Shown here: piece by piece, positions 30,143-40,921 of the stretch | How positions within the stretch are numbered: position 1 is the first letter of the stretch | How the letters are laid out: the number at the start of each line of letters is the position of its first letter | Source: Acholeplasmataceae bacterium | GTDB lineage: Bacteria; Bacillota_I; Bacilli_A; Acholeplasmatales; Acholeplasmataceae | Length of the DNA: 64,000 bases | NCBI GenBank assembly: GCA_021736335.1 | Contig: JAIPGC010000002.1 | Coordinates: 1 to 64,000 of the forward strand | Reading direction: 5' to 3' | Notes under the pieces: model-generated | The model's database searches: none | Seen by the model: only the letters and a program-made list of their open reading frames with translations | Told to the model about the DNA's origin: nothing | Translations under genes and position numbers: made by a program

Positions 30143-31037
30143 GTTTATCCAAAAGTTTTTTAAATTCTTTGGGCATATCGGCAGTAAATGTCATATGCTC
30201 TTTTTTTGTCGGATGGAAAAATGTGATTTTTTGAGCATGTAAGTATTGTCCAGTTTTACCAATAACATCTTTAGGTCCATAGATTGGATCACCAACAATG
30301 GGATGATTGATATATGCCATATGAACGCGAATTTGATGAGTTCTCCCTGTTTCTAATAGACAAGTCAGTAATGTGTAGTGTTCAAAGCGATCAACGACTT
30401 TAAAATGGGTTTTTGCTGGTTTTCCTCCACTTGCTACAGTCATTTTCAATCGATTTTTGGGGTGTCTAGTAATTGGTGCATCTATAGTTCCTTCATTTTC
30501 TGTGAACTTACCATAAACTAATGCTATATATTCTCGTTTTATTTTGTGTTCTGATAAATCGTGACTTAAAGCTTGATGTGTGAAATCATTTTTTGCAACA
30601 ACAAGTAATCCAGATGTATCTTTATCAATACGATGGACAATTCCAGGTCTTGCAATACCATTAATGGAGCTTAATTCATCTACTTGGTACAGTAATCCAT
30701 GCACAAGTGTGGGTTCATGATAACTAGAAGCCGGATGAACTACCATACCTTGTGGTTTATTGATGACAAGCAAATCGTCATCTTCATAGACAATATCCAA
30801 ATGCAAATCAACTGCTTCCAAATCCAAACTTTTGGTCTCAATTGCTTGTAATTGTATATGATCATCTAACTTCAGTGTGTGTCCAGTCTTTACTTTCAAT
30901 CCATTGACGAGTACATATCCCTCTTTAATGGCATGTTGAACATAACTCCTGCTTTTTTCTTTGTAATAATGTTCCAAAAGAAAATGATCTAACCTCAATC
31001 CAACAGATTCATGATTGATCTTGATTGATACTGACAT
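30120..31037 (-). CDS. rluD: RluD-family pseudouridine synthase
   Basis: S4 domain plus GIVHRIDKDTSGLLVVAK; start 31037. Confidence 0.93.
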   Translation of the reverse strand: MSVSIKINHESVGLRLDHFLLEHYYKEKSRSYVQHAIKEGYVLVNGLKVKTGHTLKLDDHIQLQAIETKSLDLEAVDLHLDIVYEDDDLLVINKPQGMVVHPASSYHEPTLVHGLLYQVDELSSINGIARPGIVHRIDKDTSGLLVVAKNDFTHQALSHDLSEHKIKREYIALVYGKFTENEGTIDAPITRHPKNRLKMTVASGGKPAKTHFKVVDRFEHYTLLTCLLETGRTHQIRVHMAYINHPIVGDPIYGPKDVIGKTGQYLHAQKITFFHPTKKEHMTFTADMPKEFKKLLDKLTLDSVS

Positions 31038-31548
31038 TTTGTTTCTCCTTTTTCTTTCGCTTTGGATCAAGGATGAATAAATCAATTGCGAATAAAACAA
31101 TTGCAGCACTTAAAAAGATGTCTGCGAAATTATTATAAAAATTGCTTATATTTACTAAATCTAAAACTGGTGTTAAAAATGGGAAATGAAGAAAATCGAT
31201 GACATAGCCAAACAATGCCCGATCAATAGCATTTCCTAATGTTCCACCTATGAATAAGGATATCGCAATGCTATATACTTTTTTTGTCTTAAAATTAACA
31301 TCTAGGAAAAGATACCCAAAGATAGCAAGTGCAACAATCGTTATGAGCATAAAAAAGATTTGAGCTCCATCAAATATATTAAAAGATGCTCCTGTATTTT
31401 GATGATAACTCAGCTCAATCAATTTTGGAATCAAAACAATATTTGACTGTTGTTCGCTCAAAATTTGAGGTATATAAGCTTGTGCTAATTGTTTTGTGAC
31501 TTGATCGATTAAAATTGAAAAAATGATAATGATTGATCCTATAAGCAT
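31009..31548 (-). CDS. lspA: Lipoprotein signal peptidase
   Basis: SYHQNTGASFN, GGTLGNAIDRALFGYVIDFL, NIADIFL-like NFADIFL. Confidence 0.93.
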   Translation of the reverse strand: MLIGSIIIIFSILIDQVTKQLAQAYIPQILSEQQSNIVLIPKLIELSYHQNTGASFNIFDGAQIFFMLITIVALAIFGYLFLDVNFKTKKVYSIAISLFIGGTLGNAIDRALFGYVIDFLHFPFLTPVLDLVNISNFYNNFADIFLSAAIVLFAIDLFILDPKRKKKEKQNVSINQDQS

Positions 31549-31557
31549 AACATCCTC

Positions 31558-31953
31558 CTAAAAGACAAGTGATAACACAACAATGCCTAATATCATAAAA
31601 AATAATGCTACAATAGTACTTTCAACTAGTTGAGGTAATTTTGTGTTGATCTCATTGAGTTCTGGATGATAATTTTTCAGTAATTTATAATAGAAGAAAT
31701 AATACAAATAACTCCATCCCATAATCAATAAAACCAATAAAATAGATAATAAAAATGTAAGTTTAGTATATATAAACATATTAATCATTACCAATGCTGG
31801 AATTAAAATGATTAAAATAGAAATTAACAATGCACCAAACACAGATTTAACAACAAGCTTAACTGATGTTTTTTTATCAATCAGTTTAACCAATTTCCCA
31901 AATCTTCTAAAAAAACGAAATACGGAATCAATAACCTTAGTTATACTCTTCAT
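31558..31953 (-). CDS. Hypothetical membrane protein
   Basis: Three hydrophobic segments; overlaps the end of the upstream gene. Confidence 0.6.
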   Translation of the reverse strand: MKSITKVIDSVFRFFRRFGKLVKLIDKKTSVKLVVKSVFGALLISILIILIPALVMINMFIYTKLTFLLSILLVLLIMGWSYLYYFFYYKLLKNYHPELNEINTKLPQLVESTIVALFFMILGIVVLSLVF

Positions 31954-32932
31954 TGAGCCATTGCACCGCCTCTTCTAGTGTACTTACCGGAATGACTAAA
32001 AAGGGATATTCACGGTTAGGAATCTCTAATAAATGTGATGCCGGAATAAACATTATATCAACTTTATTGTAGATTGCTGTATACATTTTTTGTGAAATTC
32101 CACCAATTCTACCTACTTCTCCACTCATTTCAATCGTACCTGTCCCAGCAATTTTGACGTTACCAATGTTTATATTTACTAAACTTACATAAATACTAAG
32201 GGTTTGAATTAACCCTCCACTAGGACCACCAATGATTGTATCAAGACCAGGTAAACTAAAGCTCGGACTCGCAGAATCTATGACATAACAAGGATAGAAA
32301 ATCATATATGGATCATCTTCAGTATATGTATATATGACTGTATGATATGTTACATCTTCTCCTATCGTGCGTTTAATTGCGAATTCAACTTCTGGTTCAT
32401 AAGCTAAAGCTTTGAACTCTTCATGTGTAAAGTCCGAATAATTGTGACTATTAATAGCAACAATTTGATCTCCTATTTCTAAACCTTCAATATGTGAAGG
32501 TCTATAATAGACATATAATCCTTCATAATGATAGCTAATACTGACTTCAAAAATCGTTGCACTTGCTAATTCATAAGCTTGAATGATAGATGTTCTCAAG
32601 GACACCATTTTTGATAATTGCCCTTGTTGAAACTCATCTTTCATGGATAAGTCTTGATCACGCTCAGTAATAGGATAGATCAATATAGAATCGTCATCTG
32701 CTAGAATCCAAGACTGAAAAGGAGTAATCGGTGAGTAGGTATATACATAAATCGTATTAAAATTCTCGACCATATCATATCCATCAATTTCTATGGTTTC
32801 CACAACTTGATTAAGCCCACCAGGAGCAATAACTGCCATCTGTGTTGGAGAAACCAAGATGAAAAGCATGTATATATAAGGGAATATGAGAATAATTAAC
32901 AGTCTTTTATATTGCTTAATTAGTTTTAACAT
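31937..32932 (-). CDS. PDZ + Lon-like (S16) membrane protease, YlbL/SepM type
   Basis: N-terminal TM, PDZ-like [13 protein letters not shown], catalytic GGPSGGL and GRIGGISQK. Confidence 0.85.
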   Translation of the reverse strand: MLKLIKQYKRLLIILIFPYIYMLFILVSPTQMAVIAPGGLNQVVETIEIDGYDMVENFNTIYVYTYSPITPFQSWILADDDSILIYPITERDQDLSMKDEFQQGQLSKMVSLRTSIIQAYELASATIFEVSISYHYEGLYVYYRPSHIEGLEIGDQIVAINSHNYSDFTHEEFKALAYEPEVEFAIKRTIGEDVTYHTVIYTYTEDDPYMIFYPCYVIDSASPSFSLPGLDTIIGGPSGGLIQTLSIYVSLVNINIGNVKIAGTGTIEMSGEVGRIGGISQKMYTAIYNKVDIMFIPASHLLEIPNREYPFLVIPVSTLEEAVQWLNEEYN

Positions 32933-33392
32933 AGCTTAATTCACCAACTTCGATTTGGCGATACTTAACTCCTGATGCATCGAGCATTTTAATTGCTGCT
33001 TTATGTTCTTTTGAATCCTTGTATTTATCTGACTCAAAAACGATTTCCTTAATTCCACTTTGAATGATGAGTTTTGTGCATTCATTGCATGGAAATAGTG
33101 TTACATAAATAGATGACCCTTTTAAATTGGTCGTCGCATTAAGTATAGCATTAGCCTCAGCATGAACAACATATGGATACTTCGTATCCACAAATTCTCC
33201 TTCACTAGCCCATGGAAAAGTTTCGTCACTGCATCCTCTTGGTAAACCATTATATCCTATACCTACTATACGTTTATCAGGGTTGATAATACAAGCTCCA
33301 ACTTGAGTGCTAGGATCTTTACTTCTAAGTGATGATAATTTAGCAACACCCATGAAATATTGGTCCCAGGAAATGTAATCTTTACGCATCAT
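32916..33392 (-). CDS. dCMP deaminase (ComEB-like)
   Basis: [11 protein letters not shown] ... [10 protein letters not shown] zinc motifs. Confidence 0.93.
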   Translation of the reverse strand: MMRKDYISWDQYFMGVAKLSSLRSKDPSTQVGACIINPDKRIVGIGYNGLPRGCSDETFPWASEGEFVDTKYPYVVHAEANAILNATTNLKGSSIYVTLFPCNECTKLIIQSGIKEIVFESDKYKDSKEHKAAIKMLDASGVKYRQIEVGELSYVKTN

Positions 33393-33886
33393 TTTACCTC
33401 CTGTTTAGTTGCTAATCCCAAATTGACATGACAATAACCACCAGGATTCTTTATTAAATAATCTTGGTGATATGCTTCAGCTAAATCATAATCAAGATTT
33501 GGTTTGACTTTAGTTGCTACACGATCGTAATTTTTACCAAAATATTTTTTCATGAAATCAACAATGAGTGGTTCATCATCACTATCATTAAAGTAGATGC
33601 CACTTCTATATTGATGTCCAATATCATGACCTTGTTTGTTGATGCTAAATGGATTAATTATTCTAAAGAAATGATCTAATATCTGTTCTAATGATATGAC
33701 GCTTTCTTCATAAATGACTTTACATGCTTCTGTATGCTTTGCAATACCTTGACATACCTGCTCATATGTAGGATTTTTCATGTTTCCATCCACATAGCCA
33801 ACAGATGTATCAACGACACCTTTTAGTTGATTAAAATAGGCTTCGACACCCCAAAAACAACCACCAGCTAAAACAATAGTCTTCAT
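33389..33886 (-). CDS. msrA: Peptide-methionine (S)-S-oxide reductase
   Basis: [23 protein letters not shown]. Confidence 0.97.
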   Translation of the reverse strand: MKTIVLAGGCFWGVEAYFNQLKGVVDTSVGYVDGNMKNPTYEQVCQGIAKHTEACKVIYEESVISLEQILDHFFRIINPFSINKQGHDIGHQYRSGIYFNDSDDEPLIVDFMKKYFGKNYDRVATKVKPNLDYDLAEAYHQDYLIKNPGGYCHVNLGLATKQEVK

Positions 33887-35601
33887 TATTTTCCCACCTT
33901 TAATTGTAGTTCATCGAGTTGAATTTGATCAACATCGCTTGGAGCTTGCATCATCATGTCTTTTGCACTTTGAGTTTTTGGAAAAGCAACAACATCTTTG
34001 ATGTTGGATGTATTTGTCATCAGCATGACGACTCTATCAAGCCCTAATGCCAATCCACCATGTGGTGGTGTTCCATACTTTAATGCGTCAACAAAGAAAC
34101 CAAAGCGATGAGCAACATCTTCTTTAGTCAAACCTAAAGTATCAAACATTAATCTTTGAACTTCCTGATTATGGATACGGATTGATCCTCCACCTATTTC
34201 ATAGCCATTTAAGACGATATCATAGGCTTTAGCCATAGCTTCCTTTGGATTGTTTTTTAGAACTTCAGGATCTACAGGAGCTGTAAATGGGTGGTGCTTA
34301 GCATAATATCTTTGTTCTTCCTCATTGTATTCAAGTAGGGGCCAATCAACAACCCATAAAAATTTATAAACATCATTAGGAATCAATTTAAATTCATTTG
34401 CTATAGCTATTCTTAATGCTCCTAATGCTGATGATACTCGATCAAATGAACCAGGAACTAAAAATAAGATATCACCCTGCTTGAGTCCTAATGCATCTTG
34501 TTCTGATTCACTCATGAATTTCACAATACTGCCAGAGATTATACCGTCACTGTTTTTAACATATGCAAGTGCTTCACCATGGTTCTTTTTTACTATGTCG
34601 GTCAGCGCATCAATATTTTTTCTGGTCAGATGACTTCCATTTTCAACAAGTAATCCTTTGACGAAATCTCTATCATTGAAAAAAGGAACATCAATTGTCT
34701 TGAAGAAATGAGAGTAATCCTTAATTAATAATTCATAGCGCATATCAGGTTTATCTGTACCATACTTTTCCATTGCTTCCTGATAAGACATCTGGATGAA
34801 AGGTCTTTGAACTTCGACATTAAGAACCTTTTTGAATGTGTTAACCATAACTTTTTCAACCAATTCTTGAACATCTATTTGTTCAACAAAAGATGCTTCA
34901 ATATCGATTTGAGTAAATTCAGGTTGTCTATCAGCTCTTAAATCTTCATCTCTAAAACAACGGGCAACTTGAAAATACTTTTCAAAACCTGCAATCATGA
35001 AAAGTTGTTTGTAGATTTGAGGTGATTGAGGAAGGGCATAAAATGTACCTGGATATAATCTCGAAGGTACAAGGTAATCTCTAGCACCTTCAGGTGTAGA
35101 TTTACCCAAAATTGGTGTTTCTAATTCATAAAACCCTTCATCAACTAATGTTTGACGAATTGCTTGAGTAATTTGATGTCTTTTAATCATAAAGTTTTGC
35201 ATGACTGGTCTTCTTAAGTCCAGATATCGATATTTTAGTCTTGTATCTTCAAGAGCATCTGTATCATTAGATATAATGATTGGTGGATTTTCTGCAGAAC
35301 TCAAAATAGTGAGTTCAGTAACTTCAACTTCGATATCACCAGTATTTATCCCTTTATTGATGCTTTCTCTTTTTATGACAACACCTTTAGCCTCAATGAC
35401 ATATTCATTTTTAATTTTTAATGCAGTTTCATAATAGGCATTTTCAGGTTTGACAACAAGTTGAGTAATTCCAAATCGGTCTCTTAAGTCAATGAACATG
35501 AGACCACCTAAATTTCTATTTTTAGCAACCCAGCCTTTTAAGTATACTTCTTGATTTAAGTGGCTGCTATTTAATTCATTATTATGATGTGTATATTTCA
35601 T
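33886..35601 (-). CDS. aspS: Aspartate--tRNA ligase
   Basis: YFQVARCFRDEDLRADRQPEFTQIDIE; GLALGLDRVVMLM. Confidence 0.98.
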   Translation of the reverse strand: MKYTHHNNELNSSHLNQEVYLKGWVAKNRNLGGLMFIDLRDRFGITQLVVKPENAYYETALKIKNEYVIEAKGVVIKRESINKGINTGDIEVEVTELTILSSAENPPIIISNDTDALEDTRLKYRYLDLRRPVMQNFMIKRHQITQAIRQTLVDEGFYELETPILGKSTPEGARDYLVPSRLYPGTFYALPQSPQIYKQLFMIAGFEKYFQVARCFRDEDLRADRQPEFTQIDIEASFVEQIDVQELVEKVMVNTFKKVLNVEVQRPFIQMSYQEAMEKYGTDKPDMRYELLIKDYSHFFKTIDVPFFNDRDFVKGLLVENGSHLTRKNIDALTDIVKKNHGEALAYVKNSDGIISGSIVKFMSESEQDALGLKQGDILFLVPGSFDRVSSALGALRIAIANEFKLIPNDVYKFLWVVDWPLLEYNEEEQRYYAKHHPFTAPVDPEVLKNNPKEAMAKAYDIVLNGYEIGGGSIRIHNQEVQRLMFDTLGLTKEDVAHRFGFFVDALKYGTPPHGGLALGLDRVVMLMTNTSNIKDVVAFPKTQSAKDMMMQAPSDVDQIQLDELQLKVGK

Positions 35602-35602
35602 G

Positions 35603-36871
35603 TTATTTCTCCAATTTTTCTAATAAATACTTCTTGATTTTTGGTATCAATACTTCTTCTTGAATTTCAGTTTTTGTATCTTTGATAGCAACGACACCTT
35701 TTTGGTATTCTTCTTCACCTAAAATAATCAGATATTTTGCTCCAAGACGAAGTGCTTGCTTGAGTTGTCCCTTAAAGGCTTTTTGTGTGTAGTTGGTATC
35801 TGCTACCAAATTAGCTTTTCTTAATTCATATAAAATTTCAGTTGCAACAGTTCTTAATTCGTCTTTGAATACGATAACGAAAGCATCAAGTTCTCTTTCT
35901 TTTGCAAAACTCACGTTTTCAGCTTCCAAAGCCAGAAGCAATCTTTCCATACCAAAAGCAAATCCGATACCACCTAAATCAGGTCCACCAAGTTCTGAAA
36001 CAAGATTTTGATATCTACCGCCACCACCAAGTACGTTTTGAGCCCCAAAACCTTCGATATCAGCCTCTATTTCAAAAACTGTATGACTATAGTAATCTAA
36101 ACCACGAACGAGCTTAGGTGCGATTTCATAGCTAATTTTAGCAGCATTCAAATGATCAAGAACTTGCTTAAAATATGATCTAGATTCATGGCTTAGATAA
36201 TCTTGAGGTGTTGGTGCATTCTTAACTCTAACATTCTTTTGATCTACTTTGCAATCAAGAATTCTCAGTGGGTTCTTCGTCAATCTAACTTGACAGTCAT
36301 CACAAAGCTCACCAATATATGGAGTGAAATAAGTTTTTAGTGCTTCCTGGTAATTTGCTCTTGATGCTTCATCACCTAAACTATTAATTCTGACTCTAAC
36401 ACCTTTAAGTCCAAGTCTTTTAATAAAATCATAAGCTAAAATAATCATTTCAGCATCTAAAGCAGGATCGATTGCTCCTATTGCTTCAACACCAAATTGA
36501 TAAAATTGGCGATATCTTCCTTTTTGTGGTCTTTCATAACGGAAATTTGGTCCGATATAATAAACTTTTTCAAGTTCTTGGCTTGCATACATTTTGTTTT
36601 CAACATAACTTCTAATAATACCTGCTGTTCCTTCTGGTCTTAATGTCAATTTTCTATCACTACGATCATCAAAATCATAGGTCTCTTTAGTGACCATGTC
36701 AGAAAGTTCAGTGTGACGATGAAAAACATCACTGTATTCCATGATTGGTGTACGCATTTCTTTCATATTGTACAAACACAGTATGCTTCTTATCTTTTCT
36801 TCTAAAGCTTGCCAAAGATATGATTCATTTGGTAAAACATCATAAGTTCCTTTAACTTTGTTGATTGACAT
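35603..36871 (-). CDS. hisS: Histidine--tRNA ligase
   Basis: GTYDVLPNES; LVRGLDYYSHTVFE; GGGGRYQNLV. Confidence 0.98.
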   Translation of the reverse strand: MSINKVKGTYDVLPNESYLWQALEEKIRSILCLYNMKEMRTPIMEYSDVFHRHTELSDMVTKETYDFDDRSDRKLTLRPEGTAGIIRSYVENKMYASQELEKVYYIGPNFRYERPQKGRYRQFYQFGVEAIGAIDPALDAEMIILAYDFIKRLGLKGVRVRINSLGDEASRANYQEALKTYFTPYIGELCDDCQVRLTKNPLRILDCKVDQKNVRVKNAPTPQDYLSHESRSYFKQVLDHLNAAKISYEIAPKLVRGLDYYSHTVFEIEADIEGFGAQNVLGGGGRYQNLVSELGGPDLGGIGFAFGMERLLLALEAENVSFAKERELDAFVIVFKDELRTVATEILYELRKANLVADTNYTQKAFKGQLKQALRLGAKYLIILGEEEYQKGVVAIKDTKTEIQEEVLIPKIKKYLLEKLEK

Positions 36872-37430
36872 GATAGTCCTCCCTAGTTAGCTCATATGTG
36901 AGCAATTCATCTTTTAAAACTTGATCTCTTTTTTCTAATATGTACATCTCGGATTTTATATACTTGAACCCATTTTTTAAAATGACCTTTTGACTGGCTA
37001 CATTTTTCTTCAAATGCTTAATTCGTATCAAATCATAATCAAGATAATCAAAACCGATTTGAATTAATCGATTCAATGCCTTGGACATGATACCTTGATT
37101 CCAATAATCCTTATGGATTACAAATCCAACTTCAGCACCATTTACATTAATTATTTTACTATGAAAATCAATAGTACCTATCATTTTTGATTTTTTTAAA
37201 TCAATGACTGCGTAACCTCTTGGTAATCCTTCTTTTATTCTTGGATAAAAAATGGTCTGAATTGATTTCTTAGCTTCAACGGGCATAATGAATGGACCCC
37301 AATTTAAAAATTGAGTGACTTCTGGATCTTTACCATATTCATACATGTCTTTTGCATCGGATTTTTTGATTGTTCTCAGACAATAATCATCAAAATATAC
37401 CGATGGCATACGCTTATATAACTTTTTCAT
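36852..37430 (-). CDS. GNAT acetyltransferase (RimJ/RimL-like)
   Basis: Start 37430 with RBS ggagcaaaaaATG; upstream part of the given ORF is T-box terminator. Confidence 0.8.
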   Translation of the reverse strand: MKKLYKRMPSVYFDDYCLRTIKKSDAKDMYEYGKDPEVTQFLNWGPFIMPVEAKKSIQTIFYPRIKEGLPRGYAVIDLKKSKMIGTIDFHSKIINVNGAEVGFVIHKDYWNQGIMSKALNRLIQIGFDYLDYDLIRIKHLKKNVASQKVILKNGFKYIKSEMYILEKRDQVLKDELLTYELTREDYHVNQQS

Positions 37431-37439
37431 TTTTTGCTC

Positions 37440-37645
37440 CAATAAAATAAAAACATCCTTAAAATATCTAAGGACGTAATTGTATACGCGGTACCACCTT
37501 AGTTCTAGAACATTTCTAGCCCTCATTAATATGTTGTCTCAAAAGGTGTCACAATTCATGATATCTTGGCACTTTCACTATCTGCCATCGCTAATAGAAA
37601 TCTATCGAATTCTTCCTTCTTCACAGACGATTCACTTACATAAAC
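37440..37645 (-). promoter_or_regulatory. T-box leader for GNAT-hisS-aspS
   Basis: Minus strand AAGGTGGTACCGCG (37500-37487), terminator CGTCCTTA...TAAGGATG-TTTTTATTTT, stem I AATTC/GAATT with GTGACACC specifier strand; promoter TTGACA-17-TATCAT (37674-37646). Confidence 0.93.
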
Positions 37646-37674
37646 ATGATAACTTAATTTGATGTTTTTGTCAA

Positions 37675-38109
37675 TTATATTTCGATGATGATTGTCACCG
37701 GTCCATCATTGATGGATTCTATTTTCATGTGTGCACCAAACATACCTTTTTCTACATGACATGAATCTCTTAAATAATCATTAAATAAATCATATAATTT
37801 CATGGCATGATCAGGCTTTGCTGCTTCAATGAATGATGGCCGATTATTCCCTTTAGTATCACCATATAATGTAAATTGAGAAATGGATAAAATCTGACCT
37901 TTTGCTTGTTCCAGATTCAAATTCATTTTCTCATTTTCATCCTCGAATATTCTCAGTGAAATAACTTTATTTGCCATTTTCAATACAGTTTTTTCATCAT
38001 CATTTTGATGAATGCCAACATAGATTAAGTATCCTTTATCAATTGATCCAACCACTTGCTGATCAACAATGACTTGAGCTTCAGTAACTCTTTGAACGAT
38101 ACATCTCAT
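37675..38109 (-). CDS. dtd: D-aminoacyl-tRNA deacylase
   Basis: MRCIVQRVTEAQV; LSISQFTLYGDTKGNNRPSF; NDGPVTI. Confidence 0.96.
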   Translation of the reverse strand: MRCIVQRVTEAQVIVDQQVVGSIDKGYLIYVGIHQNDDEKTVLKMANKVISLRIFEDENEKMNLNLEQAKGQILSISQFTLYGDTKGNNRPSFIEAAKPDHAMKLYDLFNDYLRDSCHVEKGMFGAHMKIESINDGPVTIIIEI

Positions 38110-40283
38110 TTGAAATCTCTTTCTACGCTATATAGCTCACTTACTTTTCTTAAATTGACCATTAAAGATTGTAGTGACTGTGCATTATCAATTGACACCT
38201 TGATTCTAATGATGATTTCCATATTATTTGTAGTCATTGCATTTACTTCAGCAATTGAAACACTTGATGCATTAATGACTGTAACAACATCTGCTAGCAT
38301 GGTGGGTCTATTACCACCAACAACTTTAATCCATGTTGGATATTTTCTTGTTATCTTATTTGACCAAAAAGCTTCAATTAATCTTGTATCTTCAAATTGA
38401 CTGCAGTTTGGACAGAAAGTAGCATGTATCACAATACCACTTTGTTTGCTGACGTAACCTATGATTGAGTCACCTGGAATTGGAAGACAGCAATTAGCAA
38501 GTTTTAATTGAGGACTAGATAACCCTTCAATGACAACACCAGTTTCACTGTGTGTTGTTAATTGTCTTGTTGCTTTTTCCATCTGTCTTTGTAGCATCAA
38601 GTCCTTATCTACTTCTTGTCCTAATAACTTAGAAACAACAGTTTTTGGACTGATGATACCTTTACCTATCTCAAGATACAAGTCAGGGACAGATGTAACC
38701 ATGTTCTTTTCGAAATGCTTTTTAGCAAATTGATCATCTAAGGTTTCAGTTATCTTTTGAGATGACATTTCCCTTTCAAGCATTTCTTTACCCATGATGA
38801 TGATTTGATCACGGTTTTGTTTATTTAAAAAGCTCTTAATTTTATGTTTTGCGTGTGCAGATTTAGCGATTTTCATCCAGTCTTCGCTAGGACCGTATGA
38901 GTTTTTATTGATCTTTACACTTACTATATCACCTGTACTCAACGTGTGATCTAGAGTTACAATTCTATTGTTTACTAGTGCACCAACCATTTTATTGCCG
39001 ATATCTGTATGGATTCGATAAGCAAAGTCGATTGGTGTTGACCCCTTAGGTAGTTCAATAACTTCACCTTTAGGAGTAAATACATAAATATTAGCATCTA
39101 AGATGTCACCTTTGATTGTACCAACAAATTCTTCTGCTCCACCATCGGTTTCATCAACATCTTCACTCATCTTTAGCAACTCGCCATACCATTTGAGTTT
39201 TTGTGCAATTTCAAATTGTTCTTTTTCTTTTGAATATGTCTTATTTTCTTTATAAGCCCAATGTGCTGCAATCCCGTATTCAGCTATTTGATCCATTTCT
39301 GATGTTCTAATTTGTACCTCAAAAAGAGTTCCGTCATCTGAAAGAACGGTGGTATGAAGGGATTGATACATGTTAGGCTTAGGAACTGCTATATAGTCTT
39401 TAAATCGTCTTGGGATAGGTGTAAAGTTTGCATGAATGATACCTAAAGCCTGATAGCAAGTTTCAATACGATCAACGATGATTCTAACTGCAAGTAAGTC
39501 GTAGATATCTTCAAAAGCACGACTATCCTTAACCATTTTTTTGTAAATACTGAAAATATTCTTAATACGACCTTTGATTTCAAAATCATGAAGATCACTC
39601 ATAGTAAATAATTCAGTAATATTAGTAATGACATGATCAATAGATGCTTCTCTTTCAGTTCTTTTTGCTTGAATCATGTTGGAGACACGATAATACATCG
39701 GAGGATCAGTATATCTAAGTGAACGATCTTCCAATTCTGCTTTAATTCTGAAAATACCTAATCGATGTGCCAAAGGAGCATAAATATCTAGGGTCTCAGT
39801 CGCTATTTTATATTGTTTTTCTGGTGACATTGAATCAAGTGTTCTCACATTATGAAGTCTATCAGCAATTTTAATCAAAACAACCCTGATATCCTTTGCC
39901 ATTGCAAGCAACATTTTTTGATGATTATCAGCTTGACTTGCAGTAGTTGTAAATGAAAGTTTACCAATCTTAGTGACACCATCGACTAATTGTGCAATAT
40001 CTGAACCAAACATGGTTTCAACTTCTTTAAGAGTCAAAGAAGTATCTTCAACTGTATCATGAAGTAGAGCAGCTATTAATGTTGCTGGTCCAGCAGTTAA
40101 TTCTGCTAGAATTTTAGCAACAGCGATAGGGTGGGTAATATATGGTTCCCCACTTTTTCTCATTTGACCTTCGTGTTTATCCCGTGCTAAAACATAAGCC
40201 TTTTCAATGAGCTTAATGTCTGAGTCTCTTTTGATATAAGAGTCAAAAGATTCAAATAGGGATTGTAACAAAGGGTCATTCAT
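38106..40283 (-). CDS. RelA/SpoT bifunctional (p)ppGpp synthetase/hydrolase
   Basis: HD domain ALLHDTVEDT, synthetase domain, TGS and ACT domains. Confidence 0.96.
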   Translation of the reverse strand: MNDPLLQSLFESFDSYIKRDSDIKLIEKAYVLARDKHEGQMRKSGEPYITHPIAVAKILAELTAGPATLIAALLHDTVEDTSLTLKEVETMFGSDIAQLVDGVTKIGKLSFTTTASQADNHQKMLLAMAKDIRVVLIKIADRLHNVRTLDSMSPEKQYKIATETLDIYAPLAHRLGIFRIKAELEDRSLRYTDPPMYYRVSNMIQAKRTEREASIDHVITNITELFTMSDLHDFEIKGRIKNIFSIYKKMVKDSRAFEDIYDLLAVRIIVDRIETCYQALGIIHANFTPIPRRFKDYIAVPKPNMYQSLHTTVLSDDGTLFEVQIRTSEMDQIAEYGIAAHWAYKENKTYSKEKEQFEIAQKLKWYGELLKMSEDVDETDGGAEEFVGTIKGDILDANIYVFTPKGEVIELPKGSTPIDFAYRIHTDIGNKMVGALVNNRIVTLDHTLSTGDIVSVKINKNSYGPSEDWMKIAKSAHAKHKIKSFLNKQNRDQIIIMGKEMLEREMSSQKITETLDDQFAKKHFEKNMVTSVPDLYLEIGKGIISPKTVVSKLLGQEVDKDLMLQRQMEKATRQLTTHSETGVVIEGLSSPQLKLANCCLPIPGDSIIGYVSKQSGIVIHATFCPNCSQFEDTRLIEAFWSNKITRKYPTWIKVVGGNRPTMLADVVTVINASSVSIAEVNAMTTNNMEIIIRIKVSIDNAQSLQSLMVNLRKVSELYSVERDFK

Positions 40284-40295
40284 ATATCCACTTCC

Positions 40296-40808
40296 TTAAT
40301 AAGTAATTAGTGTTAATATATCATACTCTCCAAGTTTTTCTCTACCATTTAAATCTGATAGTTCAATCAAAAATGCAAGTCCAACGACTTCTCCTCCAAG
40401 TTTTTCTACCAATTGAATCGCAGCTTGGATGGTACCACCTGTAGCTAATAAGTCATCAACAATAAGGACTTTATCACCTTTTTTAACAGAATCAGCATGC
40501 ATACAAAGTTCATTCTTGCCATATTCTAGCTCATAAGTAACTTTGACCTCTTCTCTTGGAAGCTTACCAGGTTTTCTTACAGGAGCAAACCCAATACCTA
40601 AATTGGTTGCTACTGGGCAACCAAAAATAAATCCTCTTGCTTCAGGACCAACGATTAATGTTGCTTTTTTTTCGACAGCGAACTTTGTAAATTGATCAGC
40701 TGCATACTTGTATGCTTTACCACTGAGCATTAAAGGTGTGATGTCTCTAAATAAAATGCCTTTTATTGGAAAATCAGGTACATCTGCTATATAATCTTTT
40801 AAATTCAT
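40296..40808 (-). CDS. apt: Adenine phosphoribosyltransferase
   Basis: [28 protein letters not shown]. Confidence 0.97.
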   Translation of the reverse strand: MNLKDYIADVPDFPIKGILFRDITPLMLSGKAYKYAADQFTKFAVEKKATLIVGPEARGFIFGCPVATNLGIGFAPVRKPGKLPREEVKVTYELEYGKNELCMHADSVKKGDKVLIVDDLLATGGTIQAAIQLVEKLGGEVVGLAFLIELSDLNGREKLGEYDILTLITY

Positions 40809-40921
40809 TTCGTTTCCTCCAAAGTGTCTTCTGTTAGAAAAAAGACGTATCTATTATCTATACCATTTTACTCTATTTTATAGTTTTAAGCAAGTATGCT
40901 ATAATGTAAACGGGTGAGATA

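Noticed and set aside
37480-37662. 60-aa plus-strand ORF
   Set aside because: Falls entirely in the T-box leader on the opposite strand
38056-38400. 114-aa plus-strand ORF (also 38530-38733)
   Set aside because: Antisense to the RelA/SpoT gene
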